A DNA stretch of 64,000 nucleotides from Fibrobacter succinogenes (lineage in GTDB: Bacteria; Fibrobacterota; Fibrobacteria; Fibrobacterales; Fibrobacteraceae): the NCBI GenBank assembly GCA_902800815.1, contig CADCGB010000009.1:1-64000 (forward strand), read 5' to 3'. The translations under genes and the position numbers were made by a program. The first letter of the stretch is position 1. Each line of letters starts with the position of its first letter. The notes under the pieces were generated by a model. The model did not search any database and had not been told where the DNA came from. It saw only the letters and a program-made list of their open reading frames with translations. Positions 25,206 through 34,088 of this stretch are shown here, piece after piece.

Positions 25206-27894
25206 CCTTCACATTCATGCGCGTCATCTGCAAGGTTACCTTCATGAGGTAAAGCATAATCTTGTACCCATAAAGGTGGAACACATTCCTGTTTATGTGG
25301 TCATTCCTGGATTGGCGAAGGTACTCCACCCCAAAAACCGTATCCAGAAAGACCCGCAGTTCCTTTATCAGGGCTTTCGGATAGATTACCTGATCGCCCA
25401 TGTCCTCGAAGGTGACATCACCCTCGCTATTCAGCAGGGGCCTCTGCACGCCGTCCTCATTGAACTCGGACTTCTTCTTCAACTGTTCCACAATGCCATC
25501 CGTACTTGTTACGCACTGGATTACCTGCAACAACAGGGAGATACACTTCTTCAGGAACGGTGAACCGTAATTAGGTTCATCCTTGAACAAGTCATAACTC
25601 ACGGCATCGTAAGACTCATGCATCGCCAAGAGCTTTTCCGTTGCCTCATCGCTGATCTTCGCCGCCGCGGCATCCACATTGGGAGAAAACAGACCATCCA
25701 CGTTCCGATGCAGGTCAGCCAAGTACTGGAACAATTCTATAGCCGACTTATCGGCATCCTTATCCAAAACCAACTTTTCAATCATACCTTCACAGGATTT
25801 CAAGCGGTCCAGCAATTCACTTTCCTGGTGCCTTTCAACGGCATCCTCCAACAAGCGTTTCTCGAGCGAGATCCACATGGATGACCATATAGATTCTTCA
25901 TCATCCAGAGAACTAGAATGTTCAAACTTGAACAAGCGTTTCTTTTCCTCCGATGCAGGCAGGGCGCAATCCTTCTGCATCCGCCTCATCAGAGAATACA
26001 GGATGCGCAGCAAGTCCGGATAATGTTTCGGATTGAGCAGACTGCCCGTATAGTTAAGGTCAACGTTATGCGTCTTCATATTGCGGGCATAATGCAAATA
26101 TCCGCATTCCAGCATCCTACGGTTCCTTTGCAGGTGGTAATCCCGCTTCTGCAGAATCCCTTCGGGGCCAGGCACACAGGATACATCCGTCTGCAAGAAG
26201 AGTTTCATTTCAAAGTTTCTGGAAAAGAACTGGTCGCTACAACCCGGAATCTGCTGGAGATAATCCGGAAGAAGGATACCGCAGTCAATCTTCTTCATCT
26301 TGTCGGATTCACGTTCCAGCTGCTTCTGCTGATCGGCAGTGCATTCCGTATACAATTTTATAAAAGGCTTATTCTTGTCCGTCTTTTCCGGCTCATTCGC
26401 AAAGACCACTTGTACTTTAGGGTACAAAAACACAGAACGGTGTTCACCGATATTATTGATTTGTTGCGTAATATTCAGGATTGTCTTCGATTCCGAATAG
26501 CAGGCCACATTATACATCAGGTTCAAAACCGACTGCGTAGCAAAAAAGCGCTTGTCGATATACTTTTTAAATGTCATCTCGTCGGCGGTAATAGGGCATT
26601 TCATGTCATTCTGCTTAAGGATGCCCGTAAACAACCTGCTCTGCACCGCAGGTTCAAACCAGTCCCCTCTCTTAAGGGCAGCAAGGAATTCATCGCCGAT
26701 CTCATAACGCCCCTTGACCCTTGCACCATAGCTCATGTCAAACAGCGCAAAGAAAAACAGGCACTGCAGTTCAGGACATTCCTGGATATCCTTGAAGATA
26801 AGCTCACTTTTGCCTTCTCCGACAGGCTTCTTGAAAAGGTGGAGCAGTTCCTCCTCTTCCAGGTAATGGACTGTCATATAGCAGAACATTGTCAGGAAGG
26901 GCCACTTTTTCAGGAGAGTTATTTTCTGACCTAAGATAACACCTACAGAATTCAGTAGTTCTTCCTGTTTAGATTCATCCCCAAATGAGTAGCCATTTTC
27001 ACAGTCAAAAGCCTTTTTCACCAAATTGAGAAGGCTATTATACAGAGGATCGAACATCCTACTAGATGCTTTCACACAGTTATGGAACTTTAACAGGTCT
27101 ATAAATTCCTCGTTATCCTTTATAGTCGTCAGAAGATTAGTCTTCACGGCGTACCTTAACTTGCGCAGTCCCCTTTCAAAAGGCAACCCCCTTTCCTTGA
27201 TATTGGCAAAAAGGTTCAGCGCATAGTTGTTGACGTTCTCCATCAGCTTTTCCTCATTGCGGGCGTAGGCGCAGTAGGCCGCCAAGGAATCAAAGCAGTT
27301 GTCGCCAACGGTATCGTAATTCTCAAAACTGACGGGGAGCGAATGCCTATAATATTTCAGGAAAAGCCAGAGGAATCCGGACAAGCCCATCCTGGGAACC
27401 TTGCCCGTATCGATAAACGTCTTGAAGGGCCAGAGCCTTTCATCAAGCCAGGTATCTTCATGGTGAAGCCATTCACCCGGAACATCCGGATCTTTCTTTT
27501 CGTCTAATCTCGCGTAATCCAGGATTCTAAAATCATCTGCCACGCGATCGGAGCAAGAAGCCCTATTATGTAGGCGAATTCTTTCGACACTTTCCCTCAC
27601 GCGGCACGCCAATTCATCTCGCTCCGATTGATACTTTGGAGTCTTTAGCGAGAACAGGTCGTATACCAGGTAAAGCGCACTCGCCAGCAGAAAGTAGAGC
27701 GTAAGCTGGTCCGGATTTTTCTCGTCGTAATCCGGCACCTCCATTCCTACCAGTTCTTGTCGGGCTTCCTCGAACATGTTTTTATATTCGCAGGATTCCG
27801 TGCCAAAAAACAGGCCTTCAAAATCAACGCAATCCCTTATCCAATGCTTCAGGTTATTGATGCGCCATGCCAATCTATCATTATCCATAATCAT
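25183..27894 (-). CDS. Large protein of unknown function (903 residues)
   Basis: No domain is recognised. The protein has no signal peptide or clear membrane segment except a moderately hydrophobic stretch near 66-80 (LTLYFLLASALYLVYDLF). It is helix-rich, with many Leu/Glu/Lys, 15 or more Cys scattered without a clear zinc pattern, and no Walker or nuclease motif. Its DNA is AT-richer than flanking genes, which may mean a different origin. AAGGA precedes the ATG at 27894. A terminator-like hairpin upstream isolates it from the expansin gene, so it is probably a single-gene unit. Confidence 0.7.
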   Translation of the reverse strand: MIMDNDRLAWRINNLKHWIRDCVDFEGLFFGTESCEYKNMFEEARQELVGMEVPDYDEKNPDQLTLYFLLASALYLVYDLFSLKTPKYQSERDELACRVRESVERIRLHNRASCSDRVADDFRILDYARLDEKKDPDVPGEWLHHEDTWLDERLWPFKTFIDTGKVPRMGLSGFLWLFLKYYRHSLPVSFENYDTVGDNCFDSLAAYCAYARNEEKLMENVNNYALNLFANIKERGLPFERGLRKLRYAVKTNLLTTIKDNEEFIDLLKFHNCVKASSRMFDPLYNSLLNLVKKAFDCENGYSFGDESKQEELLNSVGVILGQKITLLKKWPFLTMFCYMTVHYLEEEELLHLFKKPVGEGKSELIFKDIQECPELQCLFFFALFDMSYGARVKGRYEIGDEFLAALKRGDWFEPAVQSRLFTGILKQNDMKCPITADEMTFKKYIDKRFFATQSVLNLMYNVACYSESKTILNITQQINNIGEHRSVFLYPKVQVVFANEPEKTDKNKPFIKLYTECTADQQKQLERESDKMKKIDCGILLPDYLQQIPGCSDQFFSRNFEMKLFLQTDVSCVPGPEGILQKRDYHLQRNRRMLECGYLHYARNMKTHNVDLNYTGSLLNPKHYPDLLRILYSLMRRMQKDCALPASEEKKRLFKFEHSSSLDDEESIWSSMWISLEKRLLEDAVERHQESELLDRLKSCEGMIEKLVLDKDADKSAIELFQYLADLHRNVDGLFSPNVDAAAAKISDEATEKLLAMHESYDAVSYDLFKDEPNYGSPFLKKCISLLLQVIQCVTSTDGIVEQLKKKSEFNEDGVQRPLLNSEGDVTFEDMGDQVIYPKALIKELRVFLDTVFGVEYLRQSRNDHINRNVFHLYGYKIMLYLMKVTLQMTRMNVKAIRAGRN

Positions 27895-27940
27895 ATTTCC
27901 TTAAAAAGAATGTTTAACTTCAGTTCTTTTCTGGAAACAA

Positions 27941-27969
27941 CAAAAACATCTCTTTAAAAAGGGATGTTT
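27941..27969 (-). terminator. Terminator-like hairpin between expansin and the orphan gene
   Basis: AAACATCTCTTT pairs with AAAGGGATGTTT (27944-27955 with 27958-27969, one G-U) around a very short loop, followed on the minus strand by TTG and more T. It is about 135 bases beyond the expansin stop, in an AT-rich spacer otherwise without features. Confidence 0.5.
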
Positions 27970-28103
27970 CAAACGCAAAAACAAAAAATGTTCTGTCATT
28001 TGAAAAAATCGTCTCCAAAAAAAATAAGACAAGTCAACAATTCTTTCAATGACAACTAAAATATAAACCAAAAACTCAAAAAAAGCAAGCCTTTTCTACA
28101 AAA

Positions 28104-29186
28104 CTATTCCCTATGTTCGTATAGGTACAGGTTTGCCTCGGGCACGGCAAGGTCTGAACCCTTGATACGCCATTCATCGTCTTCGCCGGTGCGGTACTTC
28201 ACCACGACGCGGTAGCGGTTATCGGTCCGAAGCACGTTTTCCGGGACCGTCCAGAAGTTCTCGGTACCTACGACCATCTCGAGATTGTAGGCATCACGCG
28301 TGTCGATCCCGAAAATAGCAATGGCCTTTACCATGTCCTTCGGGTTACGCACCTGGATAATGCTCCAGAAGGTGCTTGCTCCCTCCTTGACCCAGAGCGA
28401 CGTGGAATCGCCCCACACGCCTTCGACTCCCTCGCAGCTCACGAATTCCCACTCGCCGTAGTAGCGGCCCACGGTATTGCCCATGATGTCTGCCGCGGGG
28501 GCCCCGCCCAGGTCTACGCCACAATTTGCATCGGGGCAGCGGTCGGTAATGCGCACCGTCACGCGCTTCCAACCATCGGGAGTCTTCGCCTTCACGCGTA
28601 CACAGCCGCCACATGCGGCACCGCCCTGCCACGGTCCCTTGTCATCGCCCGGAGAAACGTTCACATGAATCGCCGCATAGTACTGGATGTTAGTTTGTCC
28701 GTAGTTGCAGGCGCCACCCAAACTGGTTTCCTTTTCGGTAATGCTCCCGTAGGTCGTAACGGAGCCCTTGCCACCATTCTCCGTAAGTTCGGGATCTGCC
28801 GCGGTATAGCTATCGCAGTCGGTACACTTGCCGTCACCTTCGTCTTCGCTACTAGACTCGGGCACAGCGCTGCTGGATTCCGGAACAATGGCGGAACTGG
28901 ATACCGGCGTATCGCTTGACTCGGGCGAACTGCTGGAAGCAACGTCAGAACTCGATGCAGGCGATTCTCCGGAACTCGAGACTCCCTCCGAAGAGGATGT
29001 GCCCGGAGCCTCGCTGGAACCGGACTCCTGCGCATCCGCAGAATACTGTTCCATTGATGAACTTGAAACTTGCGAACTCTCGCTGGAAAGGGTGTCCGGG
29101 ACCTGCGTCGACGAATCGTCACCGCAGGCGGTAAGCGCCATGACAAAAAAGGCACATGCACAGGATACAGCGAAAGAACGTTTCAT
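28104..29186 (-). CDS. Expansin-like lipoprotein
   Basis: A 360-residue lipoprotein (lipobox ALTAC, Cys21). A long Ser/Glu/Pro linker (about 25-120) projects a two-domain expansin module. The first domain is a double-psi beta-barrel with ACNYGQTNIQYYAAIH, QGGAACGGCVRVK and ITDRCPDANCGVDLG, the Asp expected in expansins. The second is a CBM63-like domain with WSIIQVRNPKDMVKAI and aromatic residues. Bacterial expansins loosen cellulose networks without hydrolysis. The open frame upstream adds 23 residues that spoil the lipoprotein signal, so ATG 29186 is chosen; TATATT lies 7 bases before it, so the leader is about one base. It diverges from the GH10 gene. Confidence 0.88.
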   Translation of the reverse strand: MKRSFAVSCACAFFVMALTACGDDSSTQVPDTLSSESSQVSSSSMEQYSADAQESGSSEAPGTSSSEGVSSSGESPASSSDVASSSSPESSDTPVSSSAIVPESSSAVPESSSEDEGDGKCTDCDSYTAADPELTENGGKGSVTTYGSITEKETSLGGACNYGQTNIQYYAAIHVNVSPGDDKGPWQGGAACGGCVRVKAKTPDGWKRVTVRITDRCPDANCGVDLGGAPAADIMGNTVGRYYGEWEFVSCEGVEGVWGDSTSLWVKEGASTFWSIIQVRNPKDMVKAIAIFGIDTRDAYNLEMVVGTENFWTVPENVLRTDNRYRVVVKYRTGEDDEWRIKGSDLAVPEANLYLYEHRE

Positions 29187-29199
29187 AACACCTAATATA
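29187..29199 (-). promoter_or_regulatory. Likely -10 element of the expansin gene
   Basis: TTGTATATT, then seven bases (AGGTGTT), then ATG on the minus strand. The spacing implies a nearly leaderless transcript, although AGG in the spacer could act as a weak ribosome site. Confidence 0.4.
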
Positions 29200-29356
29200 C
29201 AATAATGTCTGCGAAAACAGAACAAAAAAGGCATTTTCCAAGAGAAACACTCCAAAAAACGGAACTTCTTGTTTCGGTTAATTTACACCTACCCGCCCGT
29301 TTTTTGTTTATTTTATATACGGGTGTTTACGTATTAGGGAAAAACAAGGAGTAACA

Positions 29357-30751
29357 ATGAGAAACCTTTTTCCCATGTCTGGGCTTTTGCTCAGCGTAGC
29401 CCTGATTGGCGCAGGATTCGCAACCACCTTCGCCGCAGACGAAACCCTCAGATCGTACGCAGAAAAGAACGGCATCTACATCGGTGCCATTTTAAACTCG
29501 CAGTGGTTTGGCGGCGGACTTCCCGCACAGTACGAACAAGTTCACAAGACGCAGTTCAACATCGTCGTTGCCGAAAACGAGATGAAGTTCGACGCCACCG
29601 AACCGCAAGAAGGCCGGTTCAACTACAACAATGGCGACAAGATGGTCAAGTATGCACAGCAGAACGGCATGCGTGTCCGCGGCCACGCGCTCGCATGGCA
29701 CAGCCAGGTGCCGAACTGGGTGAACAACTACAAGAATGACAAGCAGAAACTGCTCAAGGTGCTCAAGAACCATATCGAGAACGTGGTCGGGCACTGGAAA
29801 GGCCAAGTCGCCGAATGGGACGTGGTGAACGAAGCCATCAGCAACAATGAACCCCAATGGCGTTCCTATTCTGTCTGGTACCAGGGTATCGGCCCTGAAT
29901 TTATCGACTCCGCCTTCGTGTGGGCGCACGCCGCAGACCCCAACGCGGAACTCTGCTACAACGACTATAACCTCGAGCAGGGTGTCAACCCGAAAGCCAA
30001 GGCAGGGTTCTTGCTGGAACAGGTGAAACGCTGGGTTGCAAACGGCATTCCTATCACCTGCGTGGGCTCGCAGACGCACGTGGAAGACACCACTACCGAC
30101 AAGCACTTTATCGGTTCGCCGGACAGCCTCCGCTCGCTTGCCAGGGAACTTGCAAAGCTTAACATCAAGCTGAAAATCACCGAGCTCGATATCGGATTCA
30201 AGAGCGGCATCAACGTGAGCAAGAGCGATCTCGAACGCCAGGGACAGACCTTCCGTCAGTACCTGGATATCATCCTCGAAGAACCGAATGCGGATACCTA
30301 CCTGATCTGGGGCGTATCCGACAAGTGGAGCTGGCTTGGCGGTTTGAACAGGCAGAAGGGACTTATTTACGACGACAACCTGAAACCGAAGCCGGCTTTC
30401 GACAGCCTGCTGGTGAGGCTCCAGACGTTTGAGCCGCCGCAGGACACCGTCACCACGGATACGACAACGACCGACACGACCGTCACCGACACAACCTCAC
30501 AGGACAGCACCATAGCAATTGCGCAGTCTGCAGGTCCGGGCAGCGTCACCATGCACATTGCCGGACATACGCTGTTTATTGCCGGCACGCAGTCGGCGAA
30601 GGTTGAACTGTTCGACATGCAGGGCCGCCCGGTGTTCAGCACCAAGTGCGAGAAGGGCTCCGTCGAACTGAACGACATTTCGGAAGGGCTCTACGTAGTC
30701 CGCATACGCAGCGGGTCAACAAGCCTAGTCCAGCGCGTATCCATCAAGTAA
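29357..30751 (+). CDS. Secreted GH10 endo-1,4-beta-xylanase
   Basis: A 464-residue exported xylanase. The signal peptide ends near FAA-D (about 28). The GH10 barrel (about 30-355) shows ENEMKFDATEP, RGHALAWHSQVP, acid/base Glu159 in WDVVNEAIS, GSQTHVE and nucleophile Glu276 in KITELDIGF, then WGVSDKWSW. A Thr/Asp-rich linker (about 363-390) leads to a C-terminal tail with VELFDMQGRPV, SEGLYVVRIRSG and a basic end, as in the other cell-wall enzymes here. A good AAGGAG lies upstream of the ATG. The gene is monocistronic, ended by a terminator. Confidence 0.95.
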   Translation: MRNLFPMSGLLLSVALIGAGFATTFAADETLRSYAEKNGIYIGAILNSQWFGGGLPAQYEQVHKTQFNIVVAENEMKFDATEPQEGRFNYNNGDKMVKYAQQNGMRVRGHALAWHSQVPNWVNNYKNDKQKLLKVLKNHIENVVGHWKGQVAEWDVVNEAISNNEPQWRSYSVWYQGIGPEFIDSAFVWAHAADPNAELCYNDYNLEQGVNPKAKAGFLLEQVKRWVANGIPITCVGSQTHVEDTTTDKHFIGSPDSLRSLARELAKLNIKLKITELDIGFKSGINVSKSDLERQGQTFRQYLDIILEEPNADTYLIWGVSDKWSWLGGLNRQKGLIYDDNLKPKPAFDSLLVRLQTFEPPQDTVTTDTTTTDTTVTDTTSQDSTIAIAQSAGPGSVTMHIAGHTLFIAGTQSAKVELFDMQGRPVFSTKCEKGSVELNDISEGLYVVRIRSGSTSLVQRVSIK

Positions 30752-30776
30752 GTACGCACTACGCATAAACAGAAAG

Positions 30777-30802
30777 GGCTGCGATTTTTTCGCAGCCTTA
30801 TT
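30777..30802 (+). terminator. Terminator of the xylanase gene
   Basis: GGCTGCG/CGCAGCC stem (30777-30783 with 30791-30797) followed by TTATTT. Set between two converging genes, it may serve both, but the T run is better on the plus strand. Confidence 0.7.
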
Positions 30803-30814
30803 TAGTTTAATTGC

Positions 30815-31474
30815 TTACCAGTCTTTCGCGGGTCTGGCTTGTCCGCGGACGGGTTTCCAGGGCTTGCGTTCGCCGTTCTGCTCGTCGAAATCCTTGAGCA
30901 GCTGCGCGGCCTCTTCGGGGCTCATCTCGCCCATCTGCACGGGCTGTTCCTGCTCGTCTTCGCCACCATTGCTATCGCTGGAGTTTTCTTCGGGCTGTTG
31001 CGGCTCAGGCTGCTGCCCGCCATTGCTGTCGGAACTTTCGCCCTGGCTGCTGCTGGACTGGCCACCGCCATTCTGGTCCTGGTTCTGATCATCACTCCCA
31101 CTAGAAGAACTTTCACCCTGATCCTTGTTCTGGTCCTGCTTATCCTGGTTTTGGTCCTGGTTCTGCTGGTCCTTATCCTGATCCTGGTTTTGATCCTGAT
31201 TCTGGTCCTGGTTGTTATCCTGGTTCTTGTCGTTCTTCTTGTTCTCGTTCTTCTGCTCGTCCTTGGCCTCTTTAATACGGTCAAGGAGCATTTGCAGTTT
31301 CTGGTCGTTCGGGTAGTATTGCAGACCCTCGTTGCAGGTAATCTCTGCGCTGGGCAAGCGGTTCTCGATATACTGGAAGGCGGCATCGCTATAGTAGGCG
31401 CTCGCCGACTTCGGGGCTGCAAAGGCCGCCACCGCAAGGGACATCACCGCGACTGTGAACATAATCCTTTTCAT
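30815..31474 (-). CDS. Exported Bat-like protein with Asn/Gln/Asp repeat region
   Basis: A 219-residue protein with a signal peptide (MKRIMFTVAVMSLAVAAFAA) and a short TPR-like helical part (about 25-75). A low-complexity stretch of Asn, Gln, Asp and Lys (about 76-138) follows, then Ser/Gly/Glu-rich sequence and a conserved-looking end MSPEEAAQLLKDFDEQN. The architecture resembles BatC/BatE proteins of the Bat (aerotolerance) operons, where a TPR protein is rich in Gln/Asn. It overlaps the upstream TPR gene by one base. The function is uncertain, and no VWA-domain BatA/B gene is in the window. Confidence 0.65.
   Translation of the reverse strand: MKRIMFTVAVMSLAVAAFAAPKSASAYYSDAAFQYIENRLPSAEITCNEGLQYYPNDQKLQMLLDRIKEAKDEQKNENKKNDKNQDNNQDQNQDQNQDQDKDQQNQDQNQDKQDQNKDQGESSSSGSDDQNQDQNGGGQSSSSQGESSDSNGGQQPEPQQPEENSSDSNGGEDEQEQPVQMGEMSPEEAAQLLKDFDEQNGERKPWKPVRGQARPAKDW
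31118..31225. repeat. Low-complexity repeat coding for Asn-Gln-Asp units
   Basis: An imperfect 6- to 9-base repeat within the Bat-like gene encodes runs of NQDQ and close variants over about 36 codons. A related, shorter run occurs in the upstream gene near 31710-31770. It is a coding repeat, not a CRISPR or attachment site. Confidence 0.8.
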
Positions 31475-32211
31475 CAGATTACCTCCAGGTCGTTGTCGGT
31501 GTTGCTGGCGTCAATCTTCGCCTTGGGCTTACGGCCCGCCTTGATTTCGATGACATCATCGATACGCTGCACATGGCCGCTCAGCTGGCCCGCAGTCTCA
31601 TCCTCGGCAATCAGGTTCTCGAGCATCTCCTTCGCCTCGGCATACTTGCCATCCTTGCAAAGTTGCAATGCACGCGCCAAAACTTCCTTCGCCTTCTCGG
31701 AAAGCGGAGGCTGTTTCTGGTCGTTGTTCTGGTCCTGATTCTGGTCCTTGTTTTCCTTCTGCTTGTCGAGTTCTTCCTTCAGCTTGCGCTGAACGATTTC
31801 CACGTTCTTCTTCGCGTTCTCGAAATTGTTGTCAAGGTCAATCGCCTTCTTCAGGTAGGCAACAGATTCGCGCCAGGCAGCAATGCGTTCACTGCCTTCG
31901 GCCGCCTTCTCGCCAATGCGGAAATGCGTATTCGCCAGGTTGTAAGCAGCCTTCGCCGCCATCTTCTTATCCGGCATGCGCATGGCGCTCTCGAGTTCCT
32001 TCTTGGCCTCTTCGTAGTTGCCGAGCCTGTACTGGCACGTACCAATATTGTAGAACAAAAGCGGGTTCGCGGGTTCCGCCTCGCGGGCCTTCATATACTT
32101 TTCAAGTGCTCCGGCATAGTCGCCGTTCTTGAACAGTTTATTGCCGTCGTTTATTGGGCGCGCCCAGAGGGCGACCGACAGCACACATAAAAAAATCAAG
32201 AAAAATCGCAT
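31474..32211 (-). CDS. Exported TPR protein, BatC-like
   Basis: A 245-residue protein. A signal peptide (MRFFLIFLCVLSVALWA) is followed by TPR repeats: NDGNKLFKNGDYAGALEKYM, then LLFYNIGTCQYRLGNYEEA and AAYNLANTHFRIG. An Asn/Gln/Asp/Lys linker (about 148-168) leads to a further TPR-like pair (KDGKYAEAKEMLENL). This matches BatC-type periplasmic TPR proteins. The promoter-like TTTTGTATATT lies about 20 bases upstream of the ATG. Its stop/start overlap with the downstream gene implies co-translation. Confidence 0.75.
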   Translation of the reverse strand: MRFFLIFLCVLSVALWARPINDGNKLFKNGDYAGALEKYMKAREAEPANPLLFYNIGTCQYRLGNYEEAKKELESAMRMPDKKMAAKAAYNLANTHFRIGEKAAEGSERIAAWRESVAYLKKAIDLDNNFENAKKNVEIVQRKLKEELDKQKENKDQNQDQNNDQKQPPLSEKAKEVLARALQLCKDGKYAEAKEMLENLIAEDETAGQLSGHVQRIDDVIEIKAGRKPKAKIDASNTDNDLEVI

Positions 32212-32226
32212 TTTTCACCTAGTCCG

Positions 32227-32241
32227 GCTATAATATACAAA
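32227..32241 (-). promoter_or_regulatory. Likely promoter -10 region of the Bat-like operon
   Basis: TTTTGTATATT, read on the minus strand around 32231-32243, just upstream of the 31474-32211 gene. The same string precedes both copies of the duplicated locus. Confidence 0.4.
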
Positions 32242-32252
32242 ACTAGCCATAC

Positions 32253-32276
32253 AAAAAACCACCCCTGAGGGTGGTT
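32253..32276 (-). terminator. Terminator of the gingipain-like gene
   Basis: AACCACCC/GGGTGGTT stem (32257-32264 with 32269-32276) with a 4-base loop, followed on the minus strand by TTTT. It lies 8 bases after the stop codon. Confidence 0.8.
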
Positions 32277-32283
32277 CGCAGCG

Positions 32284-34071
32284 TTAGCGGAAGAACCGCA
32301 CCTTGTATTCGGGGAACCGACCCTGGATAAGCCTTCCCGAAGCATCGTAGGAACGGTGTTTCTCGAACGGAGCATGCCATGCCTTCTTGCGGGGGATAGC
32401 ATCCGTCGCGTGCGTTCCGAAGACCTGCATCGGGTCGCCGATCATCGATTCGCCATAGAACCAGTCGTATATGTTTTCGCGCGGCCAGTACTTGTTGCGC
32501 TTGATGCGCTCGTTGAGCCAGCGGCGGAATGCCTCGCCAATCCATACGCCTTCGGCTGCGTATTCATACATCAGATCGTCCAGCTGATTGTCGCCGCTCG
32601 TCTTGGTGGAGCCGACACTCACGAGGCCGCCGCCGCGCGTCCCGAACAGGTGCGCAGACGCGACAGAGACGCTGTAGGTGTTGCCATAGACATCGTCATA
32701 GGCAAGCAACGGGCCGCAGGAGGCAAAGTGGAAAATTCTCGGGCCCACATCCATCGGGTAGCGCACATCGCGGGCATTGAACCCAAGACCAAGCCCCAGA
32801 TGGTTGCTATGGCCCACATAGATCGACCAGTCGTAATCCTGCGCGATGCTCTGCACATACTTGAGCGAATCCGACTCGATGATATCCACCGCACTTTCGC
32901 CATAGAGGGCGGAGAGCCCGCGAACAAACTTGTAGTTGGATTCCACCGTCAAGTCCGTACCCGGCACCATGAAATACGCAGCCTTGTTCGAGTACGTTTT
33001 CTTCCCATAACTTGCGTGTACCTTATCGAACCACTTCAGCAACAGATCCTTCGGGCTTCCAAGCAGGCCTGCCGTATTGGGGTCTATGCGCGACACCCAG
33101 ATTTCAAGGGAATCCGAAACGGAATCGCGCCTTGTAGAATAATGCGCATCGTAGACACCATTGCCAGCACCGCTTTTCCAGCCCGTAGGTTCACCCGGAT
33201 GCTCGACAGAATCCTTCAGGCCAATGTTTCCGTAGAAAGTCGCCAGCAGCCCGGATTCTACGGGATTACCGTGGAACCAAACGTCCTTGGGAACTTCCTC
33301 CCACATGCCGCCTTCCCATTTCCAGTACAGGGACAAGTCGGCACCGCCATATTCTTCCTCGTACTCCAACCGGAATGCGTACAAACTATCCTTGACCAGA
33401 TTTACAGCGCCGTAGTAGGATCTACTCCAATCGGGAAGCCAGGCATCCACCACCAGCGTATCGCCAATGAACACCCTGCGTCCGTTATCGCTAATCACCT
33501 CAAGCGAGCAAAGCCCCGTCTGGGGCGGCTTGATAAAGCCCTCATACCGGATAGAGAAACTATCCACAGGGACGGTTCCCGGAAGAGGCGAAGCCGAACC
33601 AATATTGAAAGCCGGCTTAAGGACAACCTCTTCCGTAATCTTGCCATCGGTCATGCCGAACCAACCCGAAGCCGTATCGAGCCACACGCCGTCCATATCC
33701 ATGAAGTAGAAGTCCGTGACCCAGCGCTGATACCTGAAGCCATCGTTGTTCCACTGCGGAAACTCAAACAGGGCGCGCGGCAAGTCGCCCACGAATATCG
33801 CCCCCTGCAGGCCCTCGCGGTTTTTCACCAAAAGATCCTTGAGTGCTTCTGCAGTCCCGCCATCCTTCGGCGAGGCGAAGGTCTTTATCGCGGTCTTCAC
33901 GCCACGCGCATTCCCGATATCCTTCGCGTAGAGTGCGACAGCATCCTTTACCTGCGCATCTTCGTAGAGTTTTTCCTCAACGACAATCATGACATCCGCA
34001 TTGCAGCATACCGACAGGAAGAATCCTACCAGCAAGCAAATCCAGCGGCCCCGTAACCCAAGCATTTTCAT
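32284..34071 (-). CDS. Gingipain (C25)-like protein with inserted PA14 domain
   Basis: A 595-residue exported protein (signal segment ICLLVGFFLSVCCNA). A C25-like N-terminal part (VFVGDLPRALFE near 93-104) is interrupted by a PA14 lectin-like domain (about 165-265; FSIRYEGFI, then ISDNGRRVFIGDTLV). C25 features resume with IYVGHSNHLGLG (His421), FHFASCGPL (Cys452), GGGLVSVGSTKTS and GESMIGDPMQVFG. The His and Cys are placed as the gingipain pair, though the Cys context is altered. It ends with YDASGRLIQG and a basic tip, a shortened sorting-like tail. GGAGG lies before the ATG at 34071. It is 17 bases after a glycosyltransferase gene and probably in its operon. Confidence 0.75.
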   Translation of the reverse strand: MKMLGLRGRWICLLVGFFLSVCCNADVMIVVEEKLYEDAQVKDAVALYAKDIGNARGVKTAIKTFASPKDGGTAEALKDLLVKNREGLQGAIFVGDLPRALFEFPQWNNDGFRYQRWVTDFYFMDMDGVWLDTASGWFGMTDGKITEEVVLKPAFNIGSASPLPGTVPVDSFSIRYEGFIKPPQTGLCSLEVISDNGRRVFIGDTLVVDAWLPDWSRSYYGAVNLVKDSLYAFRLEYEEEYGGADLSLYWKWEGGMWEEVPKDVWFHGNPVESGLLATFYGNIGLKDSVEHPGEPTGWKSGAGNGVYDAHYSTRRDSVSDSLEIWVSRIDPNTAGLLGSPKDLLLKWFDKVHASYGKKTYSNKAAYFMVPGTDLTVESNYKFVRGLSALYGESAVDIIESDSLKYVQSIAQDYDWSIYVGHSNHLGLGLGFNARDVRYPMDVGPRIFHFASCGPLLAYDDVYGNTYSVSVASAHLFGTRGGGLVSVGSTKTSGDNQLDDLMYEYAAEGVWIGEAFRRWLNERIKRNKYWPRENIYDWFYGESMIGDPMQVFGTHATDAIPRKKAWHAPFEKHRSYDASGRLIQGRFPEYKVRFFR

Positions 34072-34088
34072 TTTCTCCTCCTTTTTTT

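Noticed and set aside
31118..31225. Short regular repeats resembling a CRISPR or minisatellite
   Set aside because: They are in frame, code for Asn/Gln/Asp runs and have no spacer structure.
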